From contig NZ_JAFLQZ010000004.1 in assembly GCF_017313265.1 (NCBI RefSeq), positions 434,001 to 498,000 on the forward strand: 64,000 bases of DNA, read 5' to 3'. This DNA comes from Hymenobacter telluris. Lineage in GTDB: Bacteria; Bacteroidota; Bacteroidia; Cytophagales; Hymenobacteraceae. Positions 43,589-50,888 of this stretch are shown here, in pieces (position 1 is the stretch's first letter; every line of letters starts with the position of its first letter). The notes beneath the pieces are model-generated. The model made no database searches, was not told where the DNA came from, and saw nothing but the letters and a program-made list of their open reading frames with translations. Made by a program: the position numbers and the translations under genes.

Positions 43589-44434
43589 TTACAAGGCTAT
43601 TCGTGGCGCCGCTGTTAATGCCTTTTCAAATGCGCTGAGCGTTTTATGAGGCGGCTTTGGGTCGAATATGGCGAAATCGATTCGCCGGAAACGGCCGCGG
43701 CTACCAGGTTCTGCTAGTGCCTCGGCAAACAGGTTGGCTATCTGCTGCGGGTCGTTTTGGAATACGCCGCAGCCCCAGGCCCCCAGTACCAGCACGTCGC
43801 ACTTGTGGGTGGCCGCTATAGCCAGCACTTGCCGGATGCGCCGCTGCATGGTGGGTACCAGTTCGGGCAGCAGCTCGGGGTTGTTCCGATTCAGGGCTCC
43901 GGCATTAACGGCTGGCGAGGTGACGAAATCTACCAGCACTGGCTGAGGCAGCCAATTGCCAGCATCGTCGCGGAAAACGGGCACGCCCGGCGAATAGATG
44001 GCATAGTCGCTGTAGAGGCCGGTGCGGGCAGTGCGCGTGTTGTGGCTGTACATTTCCTGAAACTGCACCAAGCACGGATACAGCCCCGAGGAACGCGCCA
44101 GGCTTTCTTCCTGCGCCTGACTGCCACTCAAAAACCCACCCCCTGGGTTGCGGGCCGAAGCAAAGTTCAGGCAGCCTACTCGCTCAAACTCCGCGGCAAG
44201 CTTGGTTACGGCTTCCAATGTAGTAGCCTGGTACACCCGGATTTCGGCGGGTGGGCCGGCGGGCGTTTCAGGTACCTGAAGCAGTTGCGGCACGTCGGCG
44301 GGCCGGTACAGCACACTGCCTTGTTCGGCCGCTTGTTGCAGGGCGGTTAGCGCTTGGTGGGCGCCGGCCGAGTTGCTGTAGCTGCCTTGCTGCAGCGCAG
44401 CCAGCGTTTCGCGGGCTATCTGTTGGCGGTTCAT
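43589..44434 (-). CDS. Bacterial-type poly(ADP-ribose) glycohydrolase (TIGR02452 family)
   Basis: 281 residues from the ATG at 44434 (MNRQQIARETLAALQQG); the frame is open upstream but unlike the family there. The macro-domain catalytic loop NPGGGFLSGSQAQEE is at residues 97-110, with the acidic pair that cleaves the ribose-ribose bond. TGLYSDYAIYSPGVPVFRD and LVLGAWGCGVFQNDP complete the signature. Such enzymes remove ADP-ribose chains from proteins and possibly from nucleic-acid ends. It lies between the Ro60 gene and the RNA array in the same direction, which suggests a role in RNA repair or in controlling modified RNA ends; this is inference. Confidence 0.93.
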   Translation of the reverse strand: MNRQQIARETLAALQQGSYSNSAGAHQALTALQQAAEQGSVLYRPADVPQLLQVPETPAGPPAEIRVYQATTLEAVTKLAAEFERVGCLNFASARNPGGGFLSGSQAQEESLARSSGLYPCLVQFQEMYSHNTRTARTGLYSDYAIYSPGVPVFRDDAGNWLPQPVLVDFVTSPAVNAGALNRNNPELLPELVPTMQRRIRQVLAIAATHKCDVLVLGAWGCGVFQNDPQQIANLFAEALAEPGSRGRFRRIDFAIFDPKPPHKTLSAFEKALTAAPRIAL

Positions 44435-44463
44435 GACAGAGGAAGTGAAATTTCGGGCAGTAA

Positions 44464-44509
44464 CCCGGGAGTGGCGGCAGCTTGTACTGGGTCGGATGCC
44501 ACTCCCGGG
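44464..44509. repeat. Inverted repeat between the Ro60 and PARG genes
   Basis: CCCGGGAGTGGC (44464-44475) and GCCACTCCCGGG (44498-44509) form a 12-bp perfect stem with a 22-base loop. A second, AT-rich 10-bp pair (AAGTAGTTGG, 44537-44546 and 44599-44608) lies closer to the Ro60 stop. They may attenuate transcription between the two genes. Confidence 0.65.
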
Positions 44510-44620
44510 GCCGCATGAGGTTAAGTAGTAGGTGATAAGTAGTTGGATAAAGGACAAACAACCTATTCTTATAAAATCAGACAGTTCACATCCTATTCCC
44601 AACTACTTACTACTGAGTGC

Positions 44621-46147
44621 TTAAAAGGTGATGGACTCGATTTCCGTGAGGGCGGAGCCGCCGTTGTCGAGGGCTTCCAGCACGCTGAAAATCTTGTCGG
44701 ACCAACCGGCAATCAGGGCCACACCGTCTGCGGCGCGTACGTCGAGCGGGGCGGTGCCGTGGCCGGCGAGGTCGAAGAGGTACAGGCGGGCCTGGGGCGC
44801 CACCGTGCGGCGGTACTCCGCCCACTCGCGGGCCACGGTGGTGCCGTTGAGGTGGGTGTTCCAGAGCTGGCAGTCGGTGAAAATCATCACCTTATCCACC
44901 ACTTCCCGGCGCCGCCGCAAATCCTCGATAACGAGGTAGCCGTTGGTGCTGTAGCCCACTTCCCCTTCGCGGCGGTAGAACTCGTCTACGTTGCCGAGTA
45001 CGGGGCCGCGGGGCAAGCTGATACGCTTCCAAATGTTGCCAAACATACCAGCCGTGACGTGCTGGCAGCGGCTTTGCAGCAACATCCCCAGCACCAAACC
45101 CACGTCGTAGAGCTGCACTTTGCTGCGCGCCGATACCGGCTGCTGCATCGAGCCCGACACGTCGCAGGCCACTACCACGCGGGTTTCGGGGCCGAAGCCG
45201 CGCAGGTTGGCGGCACTGTGCGCAATGGCATCTTCCAAAGCTGCCAGCACCGCCGACACGTGGCCGTTCTGCAAGGCTTTCACCTCACGGTAAGCGGCCA
45301 GGTAGCGGAACGGCAACTGCTTGCTGCGCGCCACCGCCGTACGGTCGGCCAACGTAGCGCACACCTCCACCACGGCCTCCGCCGATACCCCGGCTTCGAG
45401 GATGTTGCGCAGGTTGCGCAGCAAGGCCATGTAGCCAACCTTGCCGCTGGCAATCAGCGTTTCCCACTTCTCCCGGAAAGCCGCCGCGCGCTCCGCTGGT
45501 GTAGCATAGGCAGTTTGTCCGAGCGCCGACAACTCGGTTTCCCAGGTGTAAGGCGTGGGCAAGGTACCGGCCGCTAATTGGTCGAAGAGCACTTGCTGGG
45601 ACTCGTTGCGGGGCGTGGGGTGCACCAGGAACAAAGCGTCGCGCAGACGCACGGCCCCGGCCCGGTCGTACTTGGCCAGCTGGTAGCCGTCGAAACGGTT
45701 GAAGCTGATGGCCAGGCCTTTTTGGAGCTGCTTGGAGAGGCGGTTGAGGGTTTTCACCCCGGTCCGCTGGTTCACCTGGGCGTAGCAGGCCAGCAGCTCC
45801 GTAATTTCGTCGGGCCGCTGCACAATGCGGGCCACCAGGCGGCTCACCAGGTTGTCGCCGCGGTGCAGGCGGGCCAGCTCCACGGCCAGTACCAGGGGCA
45901 CCGAGCGCAAGTGCATCTGCTCCCGTGCGTACACGGCTAGCTGGGCCACAAACGTGGGGTCGTTGCGGGCCACCAATTCGCGCAGGCGAGTCAGGCGGGT
46001 GTCGGCTTGCTCGTAGAACTGGTCGCTGAGGGAGGCCGTAGCCACGGCGGCGTACAGCTCCAACGGAGGCGTGAGCGTGAAGGCAGCGGCGCCTTCGTGG
46101 TTCACGGTGTCGGGCTGGGTTTTGCGGAAAGTAAAGTTGAAGCGCAT
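44621..46147 (-). CDS. rsr: Ro60/Rsr orthologue (TROVE plus vWA domain)
   Basis: 508 residues from the ATG at 46147 (MRFNFTFRKTQPDTVNHEGA). Residues 10-310 are the HEAT-like TROVE ring: NHEGAAAFTLTPPLELYAAVATASL, LAVYAREQMHLRSVPLVLAVELA and VGYMALLRNLRNILEAG are typical. The C-terminal vWA domain has its MIDAS loop DVSGS at residues 329-333. Ro60 rings bind misfolded RNAs in the central hole and Y RNAs on the outer surface; in bacteria Rsr works with Y RNA and exonucleases in RNA quality control. The Y RNA-like array 1.2 kb downstream is the obvious ligand source. Confidence 0.96.
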   Translation of the reverse strand: MRFNFTFRKTQPDTVNHEGAAAFTLTPPLELYAAVATASLSDQFYEQADTRLTRLRELVARNDPTFVAQLAVYAREQMHLRSVPLVLAVELARLHRGDNLVSRLVARIVQRPDEITELLACYAQVNQRTGVKTLNRLSKQLQKGLAISFNRFDGYQLAKYDRAGAVRLRDALFLVHPTPRNESQQVLFDQLAAGTLPTPYTWETELSALGQTAYATPAERAAAFREKWETLIASGKVGYMALLRNLRNILEAGVSAEAVVEVCATLADRTAVARSKQLPFRYLAAYREVKALQNGHVSAVLAALEDAIAHSAANLRGFGPETRVVVACDVSGSMQQPVSARSKVQLYDVGLVLGMLLQSRCQHVTAGMFGNIWKRISLPRGPVLGNVDEFYRREGEVGYSTNGYLVIEDLRRRREVVDKVMIFTDCQLWNTHLNGTTVAREWAEYRRTVAPQARLYLFDLAGHGTAPLDVRAADGVALIAGWSDKIFSVLEALDNGGSALTEIESITF

Positions 46148-46303
46148 GATATGAATTGCTGTATTGTTGAATTGTTGGTTGTTAGCGCAGAAGCTACAGG
46201 ACACGTGTTCTGCGACGAGTAAAGTGTGTTTCTACTCTACGCGTTGGCGCATACGGTACAGTGCCTACTACTCGCTCCGCTCGTCGCGGAATGGACTTCC
46301 GCG

Positions 46304-47617
46304 CTACGCTTCACACCAGCCAAGCAAGTGCTTGGGAATCAGCAGGCAGTTATCGGCGGCCCAGCGCTGTATCCAGGCGCTTTCCTCGTCGTTGGGGCGG
46401 CGGTTGAACAGCCCGCGGGCCTGTACGATGGTGCGGTTGGCCTGCACTTCCAGCGTCACGGTGCGGGTATCATTGAGGGTTAGCGAAAAGATGGCGCTAC
46501 GCCCCCGCCGGCAGGAGTCGAGGTAAGAAGCCACGCAGTGCCGCAGGGTGCGGCCCTCATCGAGCAGGTCGCCGTAGGTGCGCAATTGGGTGATGCGCAC
46601 CGAGCACTTGCCGCCGCCAGAAAAGTCTGGTATCGGCATTGGCTCCCAAGTGGAACCGAGCGTCAGGCTGGCTTCCGGCGTCCGATGCGAAGCTTGGGTT
46701 AGCTGGCGGTGCCACTGCGCCGTTTGCGTCAGTACACCATTCATCGAGCGGCCCTTCAGCGAGAAGCCCGGCTGGGCCGGTTCGCCATTCACGCCCACCG
46801 TGCGCTTCTGGTGAATCCAGTCGCACACGGGCCCAAGCTGGTAGGGGTCAACCATGGGGGCGGCGGCAAAGAAGTCCACCACCCGCAGCCAGAACTCGTC
46901 GTCGCGCCCCAGATACCGGCTCAGGCGAGAGTCGAGCACCGGGCCTAGCCAGGCTAGCTGGTCGCGGGCGGCGAGCTGGGCATAGCGCAATGCGTACAGA
47001 AACGGATAGCCAGCCGGAGCTAGGCGCAGGTGGTGCTCCACCTTGCGGCTAAGCGGCCCTGGCAGCCCCCGAAAGGTGCGCAGTGCCCCACCCCGCCCCA
47101 AATGCACGGTTAGTTCGGCAATGTTGAGGCCATCGTGCAGGCGACCAGCCGTCCAGGAGTTGATTACCCAGGCCGGTACGTCGCCATACTGGTCGAAAAG
47201 GTGGCGCACCAGGCTTTCCAGCTGCCGGAAGGGATTGCGGCTGCGGGGTTGCCAGTCGGCTAGCTCCCGGCAACGCTGGGGCAGCCACCGGGCCACCACC
47301 GCCAAGGCCGAAGCCACTTCAGGGCGCCAGAGTAGCTCGGTGCGCTTGGTGGCCAAGCTACGCAACAGCCTGGCGCACTGGTTGCGGTGCGCCGCTTGCT
47401 GCTCATGGATGCAGTGCTCGTAAAACTGCGCCAGCGCCGAATTCTCGCCTAACTGGGCTTGGATGACGGGCAGCGGACCGTAGAGCGAAAACAGATAATC
47501 TACTTGGCGAGAAAGCGGCCAGCGGCGCCAGTCGAGGCGCTTGGCCGCGGAAAGTACTATGCGCGCTTGCTGGGCTTGCCAGACGGCGTGGGGTAAGGGT
47601 TTGAGGCGGTTGGACAT
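46304..47617 (-). CDS. PcfJ-like protein
   Basis: 437 residues, no signal peptide. The C-terminal third carries LDEGRTLRHCVASYLDSCRRGRSAIFSLTLN, followed by TVTLEVQANRTIVQARGLFNRRPNDEE, the pattern of the PcfJ-like family first named from enterococcal conjugative plasmids. The N-terminal 280 residues are helical and tryptophan-rich (LDWRRWPLSRQVDYLFSLYG) and I recognise nothing there. The molecular function is unknown. It is the first gene of a same-strand series with Ro60, PARG, the Y RNA-like array and RtcB, so an RNA-related role is likely. Confidence 0.8.
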   Translation of the reverse strand: MSNRLKPLPHAVWQAQQARIVLSAAKRLDWRRWPLSRQVDYLFSLYGPLPVIQAQLGENSALAQFYEHCIHEQQAAHRNQCARLLRSLATKRTELLWRPEVASALAVVARWLPQRCRELADWQPRSRNPFRQLESLVRHLFDQYGDVPAWVINSWTAGRLHDGLNIAELTVHLGRGGALRTFRGLPGPLSRKVEHHLRLAPAGYPFLYALRYAQLAARDQLAWLGPVLDSRLSRYLGRDDEFWLRVVDFFAAAPMVDPYQLGPVCDWIHQKRTVGVNGEPAQPGFSLKGRSMNGVLTQTAQWHRQLTQASHRTPEASLTLGSTWEPMPIPDFSGGGKCSVRITQLRTYGDLLDEGRTLRHCVASYLDSCRRGRSAIFSLTLNDTRTVTLEVQANRTIVQARGLFNRRPNDEESAWIQRWAADNCLLIPKHLLGWCEA

Positions 47618-47859
47618 CGGAGTGGTTTCCCTTCACGAGGGCGGTTACCGATTGAAAAATCAGACTGAGAACTGGGCCCGCAAGCAGGCACACTGAGTGA
47701 AATCCGGAAGCTTTCGTACATAGCAGAAGTTGCAAAGAGTAGCGAGTGAAAAATCATATTTTTTTACGACTAGTAATTATTATTTTTAATTATTTGGCAT
47801 CGAAAACACATACCTCTTCCACGTCGCGTGAAATTAATTTTCAGCGAATAAATAATATG

Positions 47860-47894
47860 AAAAAGCCCGACTTCTGAGAGAAGCCGGGCTTTTT
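47860..47894. terminator. Hairpin terminator after small gene 47916-48026
   Basis: AAAAAGCCCG-A-CTTCT and AGAAG-C-CGGGCTTTTT form a 15-bp stem with one mismatch and a 3-base loop, with T runs at both ends. It lies 21 bases beyond the small gene's stop on the minus strand. Confidence 0.9.
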
Positions 47895-47915
47895 CACGAA
47901 TCAGTCACGTAGTAT

Positions 47916-48026
47916 TTATCTACGCGGATTGTTCGATAAAAAATCCCGGCCATACCAATCCCATTCGCGGCTACTGCGCCGTTTGCTGAGTGGTTGATAT
48001 AGGAAGCTATCTGCTGGCAGATGCAT
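47916..48026 (-). CDS. Predicted 36-residue basic peptide
   Basis: A 36-codon frame from ATG at 48026 to TAA at 47916. The peptide begins MHLPADSFLYQPLSKRR, continues with SSREWDWYGRDF and ends SNNPRR; eight arginine/lysine residues and two tryptophans give it a protein-like rather than random look. A terminator follows 21 bases downstream, and a promoter-like TATCCTTCG precedes the ATG closely. I do not recognise a family. Coding status is inferred from this arrangement. Confidence 0.55.
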   Translation of the reverse strand: MHLPADSFLYQPLSKRRSSREWDWYGRDFLSNNPRR

Positions 48027-48057
48027 GACCGAAGGATATAAGAGGCTTAAAAACAAA

Positions 48058-48084
48058 CCACCCGAACCTTCTGGGTTCGGGTGG
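48058..48084 (-). terminator. Hairpin terminator after small gene 48114-48191
   Basis: CCACCCGAACC and GGTTCGGGTGG (11 bp, perfect) with a 5-base loop are followed on the minus strand by TTTGTTTTTAA. It lies 30 bases after the small gene's stop. Confidence 0.9.
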
Positions 48085-48113
48085 CGGAAGTGTCAGAGGA
48101 AATCTGCTACTAC

Positions 48114-48191
48114 TTAGCTACACCGAACCAGGCATGAACCCGCTGGCTCTATACCGTCTTGCTTGCTGATGTAATTGAAGTGGCGTAGCAT
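48114..48191 (-). CDS. Predicted 25-residue peptide
   Basis: A 25-codon frame from ATG at 48191 to TAA at 48114. The peptide starts MLRHFNYISKQDGIEP and ends with a short segment containing two cysteines (GSCLVRCS). It has a good Bacteroidota promoter 22 bases upstream, an A-rich leader without Shine-Dalgarno sequence, and a terminator 30 bases downstream, so at least a short transcript is very likely. No family recognised; it could instead be a small RNA. Confidence 0.55.
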   Translation of the reverse strand: MLRHFNYISKQDGIEPAGSCLVRCS

Positions 48192-48212
48192 GGTTTGTTG
48201 TGTTTGGTGTGA

Positions 48213-48244
48213 CAAATATGGAAGGAGTTTTTCTATCCACCAAA
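48213..48244 (-). promoter_or_regulatory. Bacteroidota-type promoter of the 25-residue gene
   Basis: On the minus strand TTTG (48244-48241), a 20-base spacer, then CATATTTG (48220-48213), which differs from TAnnTTTG only in the first base. Transcription would begin about 15-18 bases before the ATG at 48191. Confidence 0.65.
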
Positions 48245-48420
48245 ATACATTCAAAAATATTTTAATTATTTTTTATTTAGAATTAATCAAGCTCTGAAAA
48301 TCCAGCCAAATAAATAATACCCTTAGAAAAATATTGTATTCCACAGCCTACCAATTTGTAGTGTATTCACAAATAGTAAACGTGTTCTGCGCTGGACATT
48401 GCGGCTTCGTGCACAGTGCA

Positions 48421-48502
48421 TGTAGAGACGCATACTTGCGTTTTATCGGCCGCACCAGGTAGGTATCCGTTCAACGACGAGACGCAAGTATGCGTCTCTA
48501 CA
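48421..48502. repeat. Dispersed palindromic repeat, 20-bp arms
   Basis: TGTAGAGACGCATACTTGCG (48421-48440) and its perfect complement (48483-48502) enclose 42 bases. From memory, strings of the GTAGAGACGCA type recur many times in Bacteroidota and other genomes, so this is probably a MITE-like or REP-like element. Confidence 0.8.
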
Positions 48503-48590
48503 ACCGTTCTACATCGTTCACGAAACTGCAATAACGTACGATACAGTATCCCTTTCCTCCGTACTCTTATCGTATCTGCTCCCCATCTGC

Positions 48591-49493
48591 ATGCCTCGCC
48601 TTGCCACTTCCGAACGTTACAGCATCAGCTTACCGAATGGCCACCGCTTCCCGATTGCCAAGTACGAACTGATTCGGGAGCAACTGTTGTGGCAGGGCAT
48701 TGCGCCGGCGGAGGATTTCTACGACCCGGGGCTGGCCAGTGAAGATGATATTCTGCGCGTGCATTCGGTGGAGTACTGGCACAAGGTGCGCGACCTGCGC
48801 CTGTCGGCGGGCGAGGTGCGGCGGCTGGGCTTGCCGCAAAGCCCGGAACTGGTGCGCCGGTCGTTGAGCAGTGTGGCCGGCACGGTGCAGTCGGCGAGGC
48901 AGGCACTACTGAGTGGGATTGGGATGAGCCTGGCGGGCGGTACGCACCACGCGTTCCGGGACCGGGGCGAGGGGTTTTGCGTGCTCAATGATATTGCCGT
49001 AGCCGCCATGCACCTGTTGCACCACGGGCTGGCCCGGCAGATTCTGGTGGTTGACCTGGATGTGCACCAGGGCGACGGCACGGCCAGTATTTTCCGGGAC
49101 GAGCCACGGGTATTCACGTTTTCGATGCACGCCGGCGCCAACTACCCGTTGCGCAAAGAGCAGTCGGATCGGGATGTGGCGCTGGAGTTGGGTACCGATG
49201 ATGCCACGTACTTAGGCATTCTGCACGCCAACTTGCCGGAGCTGCTGGCTCGGGTGCAGCCTGATTTTATTTTCTTTCAGGCCGGCGTGGATGTGCTGGC
49301 TACCGACAAGCTCGGCAAACTGGCCCTCACCCCCGAAGGCTGCCGCCAGCGCGACGCATACGTACTAGGCATGTGCCACGAACACCAGCTGCCGGTGGCC
49401 GTGAGTATGGGCGGCGGCTACTCCGAGCGGCTCTCCGACATTGTAGACGCGCACTGCAATACGTTCCGGGTGGCGTATGAAGTGTTTGGGTGA
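48591..49493 (+). CDS. Histone deacetylase / acetoin-utilisation family hydrolase
   Basis: 300 residues. The zinc-dependent deacetylase fold is evident: GGTHHAFRDRGEGFCVLNDIAVAA, VVDLDVHQGDGTASIF (aspartate and histidine zinc ligands), FSMHAGANYPLRKE and FFQAGVDVLATDKLGKL. Bacterial members remove acetyl groups from small molecules such as polyamines or from acetyl-lysine. No signal peptide. It lies between two dispersed repeats and is probably a single gene. Confidence 0.93.
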   Translation: MPRLATSERYSISLPNGHRFPIAKYELIREQLLWQGIAPAEDFYDPGLASEDDILRVHSVEYWHKVRDLRLSAGEVRRLGLPQSPELVRRSLSSVAGTVQSARQALLSGIGMSLAGGTHHAFRDRGEGFCVLNDIAVAAMHLLHHGLARQILVVDLDVHQGDGTASIFRDEPRVFTFSMHAGANYPLRKEQSDRDVALELGTDDATYLGILHANLPELLARVQPDFIFFQAGVDVLATDKLGKLALTPEGCRQRDAYVLGMCHEHQLPVAVSMGGGYSERLSDIVDAHCNTFRVAYEVFG

Positions 49494-49503
49494 AGCTGAT
49501 AAG

Positions 49504-49600
49504 GTAGCGCGAAGCCGTTGCTTCGCGTATGTGTTGCTGACTCTCGAGCCATTTCAACGCCAACCGTGCGACACCACGCGAAGCAACAGCTTCGCGCTAC
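49504..49600. repeat. Dispersed inverted repeat, 25-bp arms
   Basis: The arms 49504-49528 and 49576-49600 match as reverse complements with one mismatch (GTAGCGCGAAGC followed by TTGCTTCGCGT). Each arm is itself partly palindromic (GCGAAGC/GCTTCGC). It lies between the deacetylase and J-domain genes and ends ten bases before the latter's promoter box. Confidence 0.82.
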
Positions 49601-49609
49601 GATAGAATT

Positions 49610-49617
49610 TACCTTTG
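49610..49617 (+). promoter_or_regulatory. TAnnTTTG box directly before the J-domain gene
   Basis: TACCTTTG fits the -7 consensus exactly and ends four bases before the ATG at 49622, the same spacing as at the aminotransferase gene. No clear upstream TTTG. Confidence 0.45.
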
Positions 49618-49621
49618 CCCG

Positions 49622-50644
49622 ATGAATCTGCATAACCCCGCTACCGATTTACCTGCCGCCAACTCCTTGCCTACCCTGGCCCCGGCCGAAGCGCCGGGCA
49701 CACCGGCCCAACTAGCGTTTCGGGAGGCGGTGCAGCAGGTGGAGGGGTTGCGCCAGCGGCTGCGCGACTTACAAGTAGAGCAGGGCGAAGCCCGGCGGCG
49801 CTACTGGCAGCAGGTGGGCCCCGGTGCGCGGGCAGTGGTGGAAGCGCGGCGGGCACTGTTTGCGCCGCTGGAAAACGCTTTGCTCCTCCCCTATTTCAGC
49901 CGGGCCGAGGAACGCCAAATCACGGAGTTTATCCTGGGCAATGCCCGGGCGCTGCACAATCGGTTTGGGGAAGACACGGCGGAAATCGTGCTGAAATATG
50001 CCCCCCGCCGCCAGGCAACAGTGGAAACAGAAGATGCTACCGCCGACGAGAAACCTGCTGCCTTCGTACCCGACCTCAACTCCGACCTGCCGCCGCACGA
50101 GCAGGCGGCGGCCCATGCCCGCGCCCGGCGCAAAACCAAGGCCCAAAAAACCCAGGAAATTGCCGCTAAGGCTGCCAAGGAAGAACAGCAGAAACTGCTA
50201 TCCAATACCAAAACGCTCTACCGCCAGCTAGCCCGCACGCACCACCCCGACCTGGAGCGCGACCCGGAAACTCAGGCCCACAAAACGGTCCTGATGCAGC
50301 GCATCACCGAGGCCTACGAAGCCAATGACCTCTACACGCTGCTCCAGCTGCTCTCCGAATCGGGGCCCGCCGCCAGCGCCGACGACGACGTGCTAGCCCG
50401 CTATACGCAGGCCCTGCAGCAGCAGCAAATCGAGCTAAAGCAGCAACTCAACGAGCTGAAGTACGGCGACACTGGCTTCAGTGGCAGCACCGGCAAAAAG
50501 CGCGAAATCGAGTTGCGGGAGCTGAAACGCCACCTGCGCGCCGAGGCGGAATATCTGGAGCACATCTTCCGCTTGATTCAGGAGCCCGTAGGCCTGCGGG
50601 AGGTACTGCGCGAGCTATCCGCCGCCGGCCACGACACGGTGTAA
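49622..50644 (+). CDS. J-domain protein
   Basis: 340 residues. The central part carries a J-domain-like block, LYRQLARTHHPDLERDPETQAHKTVLMQRITEAYEANDLYTLLQL (about residues 198-242), with the HPD tripeptide that stimulates DnaK. The N-terminal 130 residues are alanine- and arginine-rich helices, followed by a basic linker (ARARRKTKAQKTQEIAAKAAK); the C-terminus is coiled-coil-like. It probably delivers a specific client to DnaK. It is not DnaJ, since the glycine-rich and zinc domains are absent. Confidence 0.82.
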   Translation: MNLHNPATDLPAANSLPTLAPAEAPGTPAQLAFREAVQQVEGLRQRLRDLQVEQGEARRRYWQQVGPGARAVVEARRALFAPLENALLLPYFSRAEERQITEFILGNARALHNRFGEDTAEIVLKYAPRRQATVETEDATADEKPAAFVPDLNSDLPPHEQAAAHARARRKTKAQKTQEIAAKAAKEEQQKLLSNTKTLYRQLARTHHPDLERDPETQAHKTVLMQRITEAYEANDLYTLLQLLSESGPAASADDDVLARYTQALQQQQIELKQQLNELKYGDTGFSGSTGKKREIELRELKRHLRAEAEYLEHIFRLIQEPVGLREVLRELSAAGHDTV

Positions 50645-50678
50645 GCCGCCCATAATTCATCCTCTACCTAAATAAGCC

Positions 50679-50758
50679 CTGTCATTCCGACGCAGGAGGA
50701 ATCTGAATCCACTCGTTCAACATCTTGAACTCAGATTCCTCCTGCGTCGGAATGACAG
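50679..50758. repeat. Dispersed inverted repeat, 28-bp perfect arms
   Basis: The arms 50679-50706 and 50731-50758 begin CTGTCATTCCGACGCAGGAG and are perfect complements; the 24-base centre adds GTTCAA/TTGAAC. It closely follows the J-domain gene and could also terminate its transcript. Confidence 0.88.
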
Positions 50759-50790
50759 AATAGTAGATAAATGGTTTTCTGGAACGACGT

Positions 50791-50868
50791 GCCGCGTAGC
50801 GGTGCCAGAATCGTTCTGGCACCGCCAAAGCGGGCACGTTTTCTACAAACCTAGCGCCGCTACGCGGC
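50791..50868. repeat. Nested palindromes beside the pectinesterase gene
   Basis: GCCGCGTAGCGG (50791-50802) pairs with CCGCTACGCGGC (50857-50868). Inside, GCGGTGCCAGAA (50799-50810) and its complement (50814-50825) form a second hairpin. This nested repeat lies between convergent genes. Confidence 0.75.
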
Positions 50869-50888
50869 CGCTCTACCATTTCAGGCAA

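Larger units (their letters stand above)
47618..48590. other. 973-base stretch with two small genes, terminators and a palindromic repeat
   Basis: This AT-rich interval separates the RNA-repair genes from the deacetylase gene. It contains two tiny minus-strand reading frames (47916-48026 and 48114-48191), two hairpin terminators and the palindromic repeat 48421-48502, all listed separately. The parts 47618-47860 and 48245-48420 show nothing further. Confidence 0.7.

Noticed and set aside
44543-45577. Long plus-strand frame opposite the Ro60 gene
   Set aside because: It is antisense to a complete TROVE/vWA protein and has no recognisable domain.
48421-48502. Terminal inverted repeats of an insertion sequence
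   Set aside because: Only 42 bases lie between the arms, too little for a transposase; a dispersed palindromic repeat fits better.
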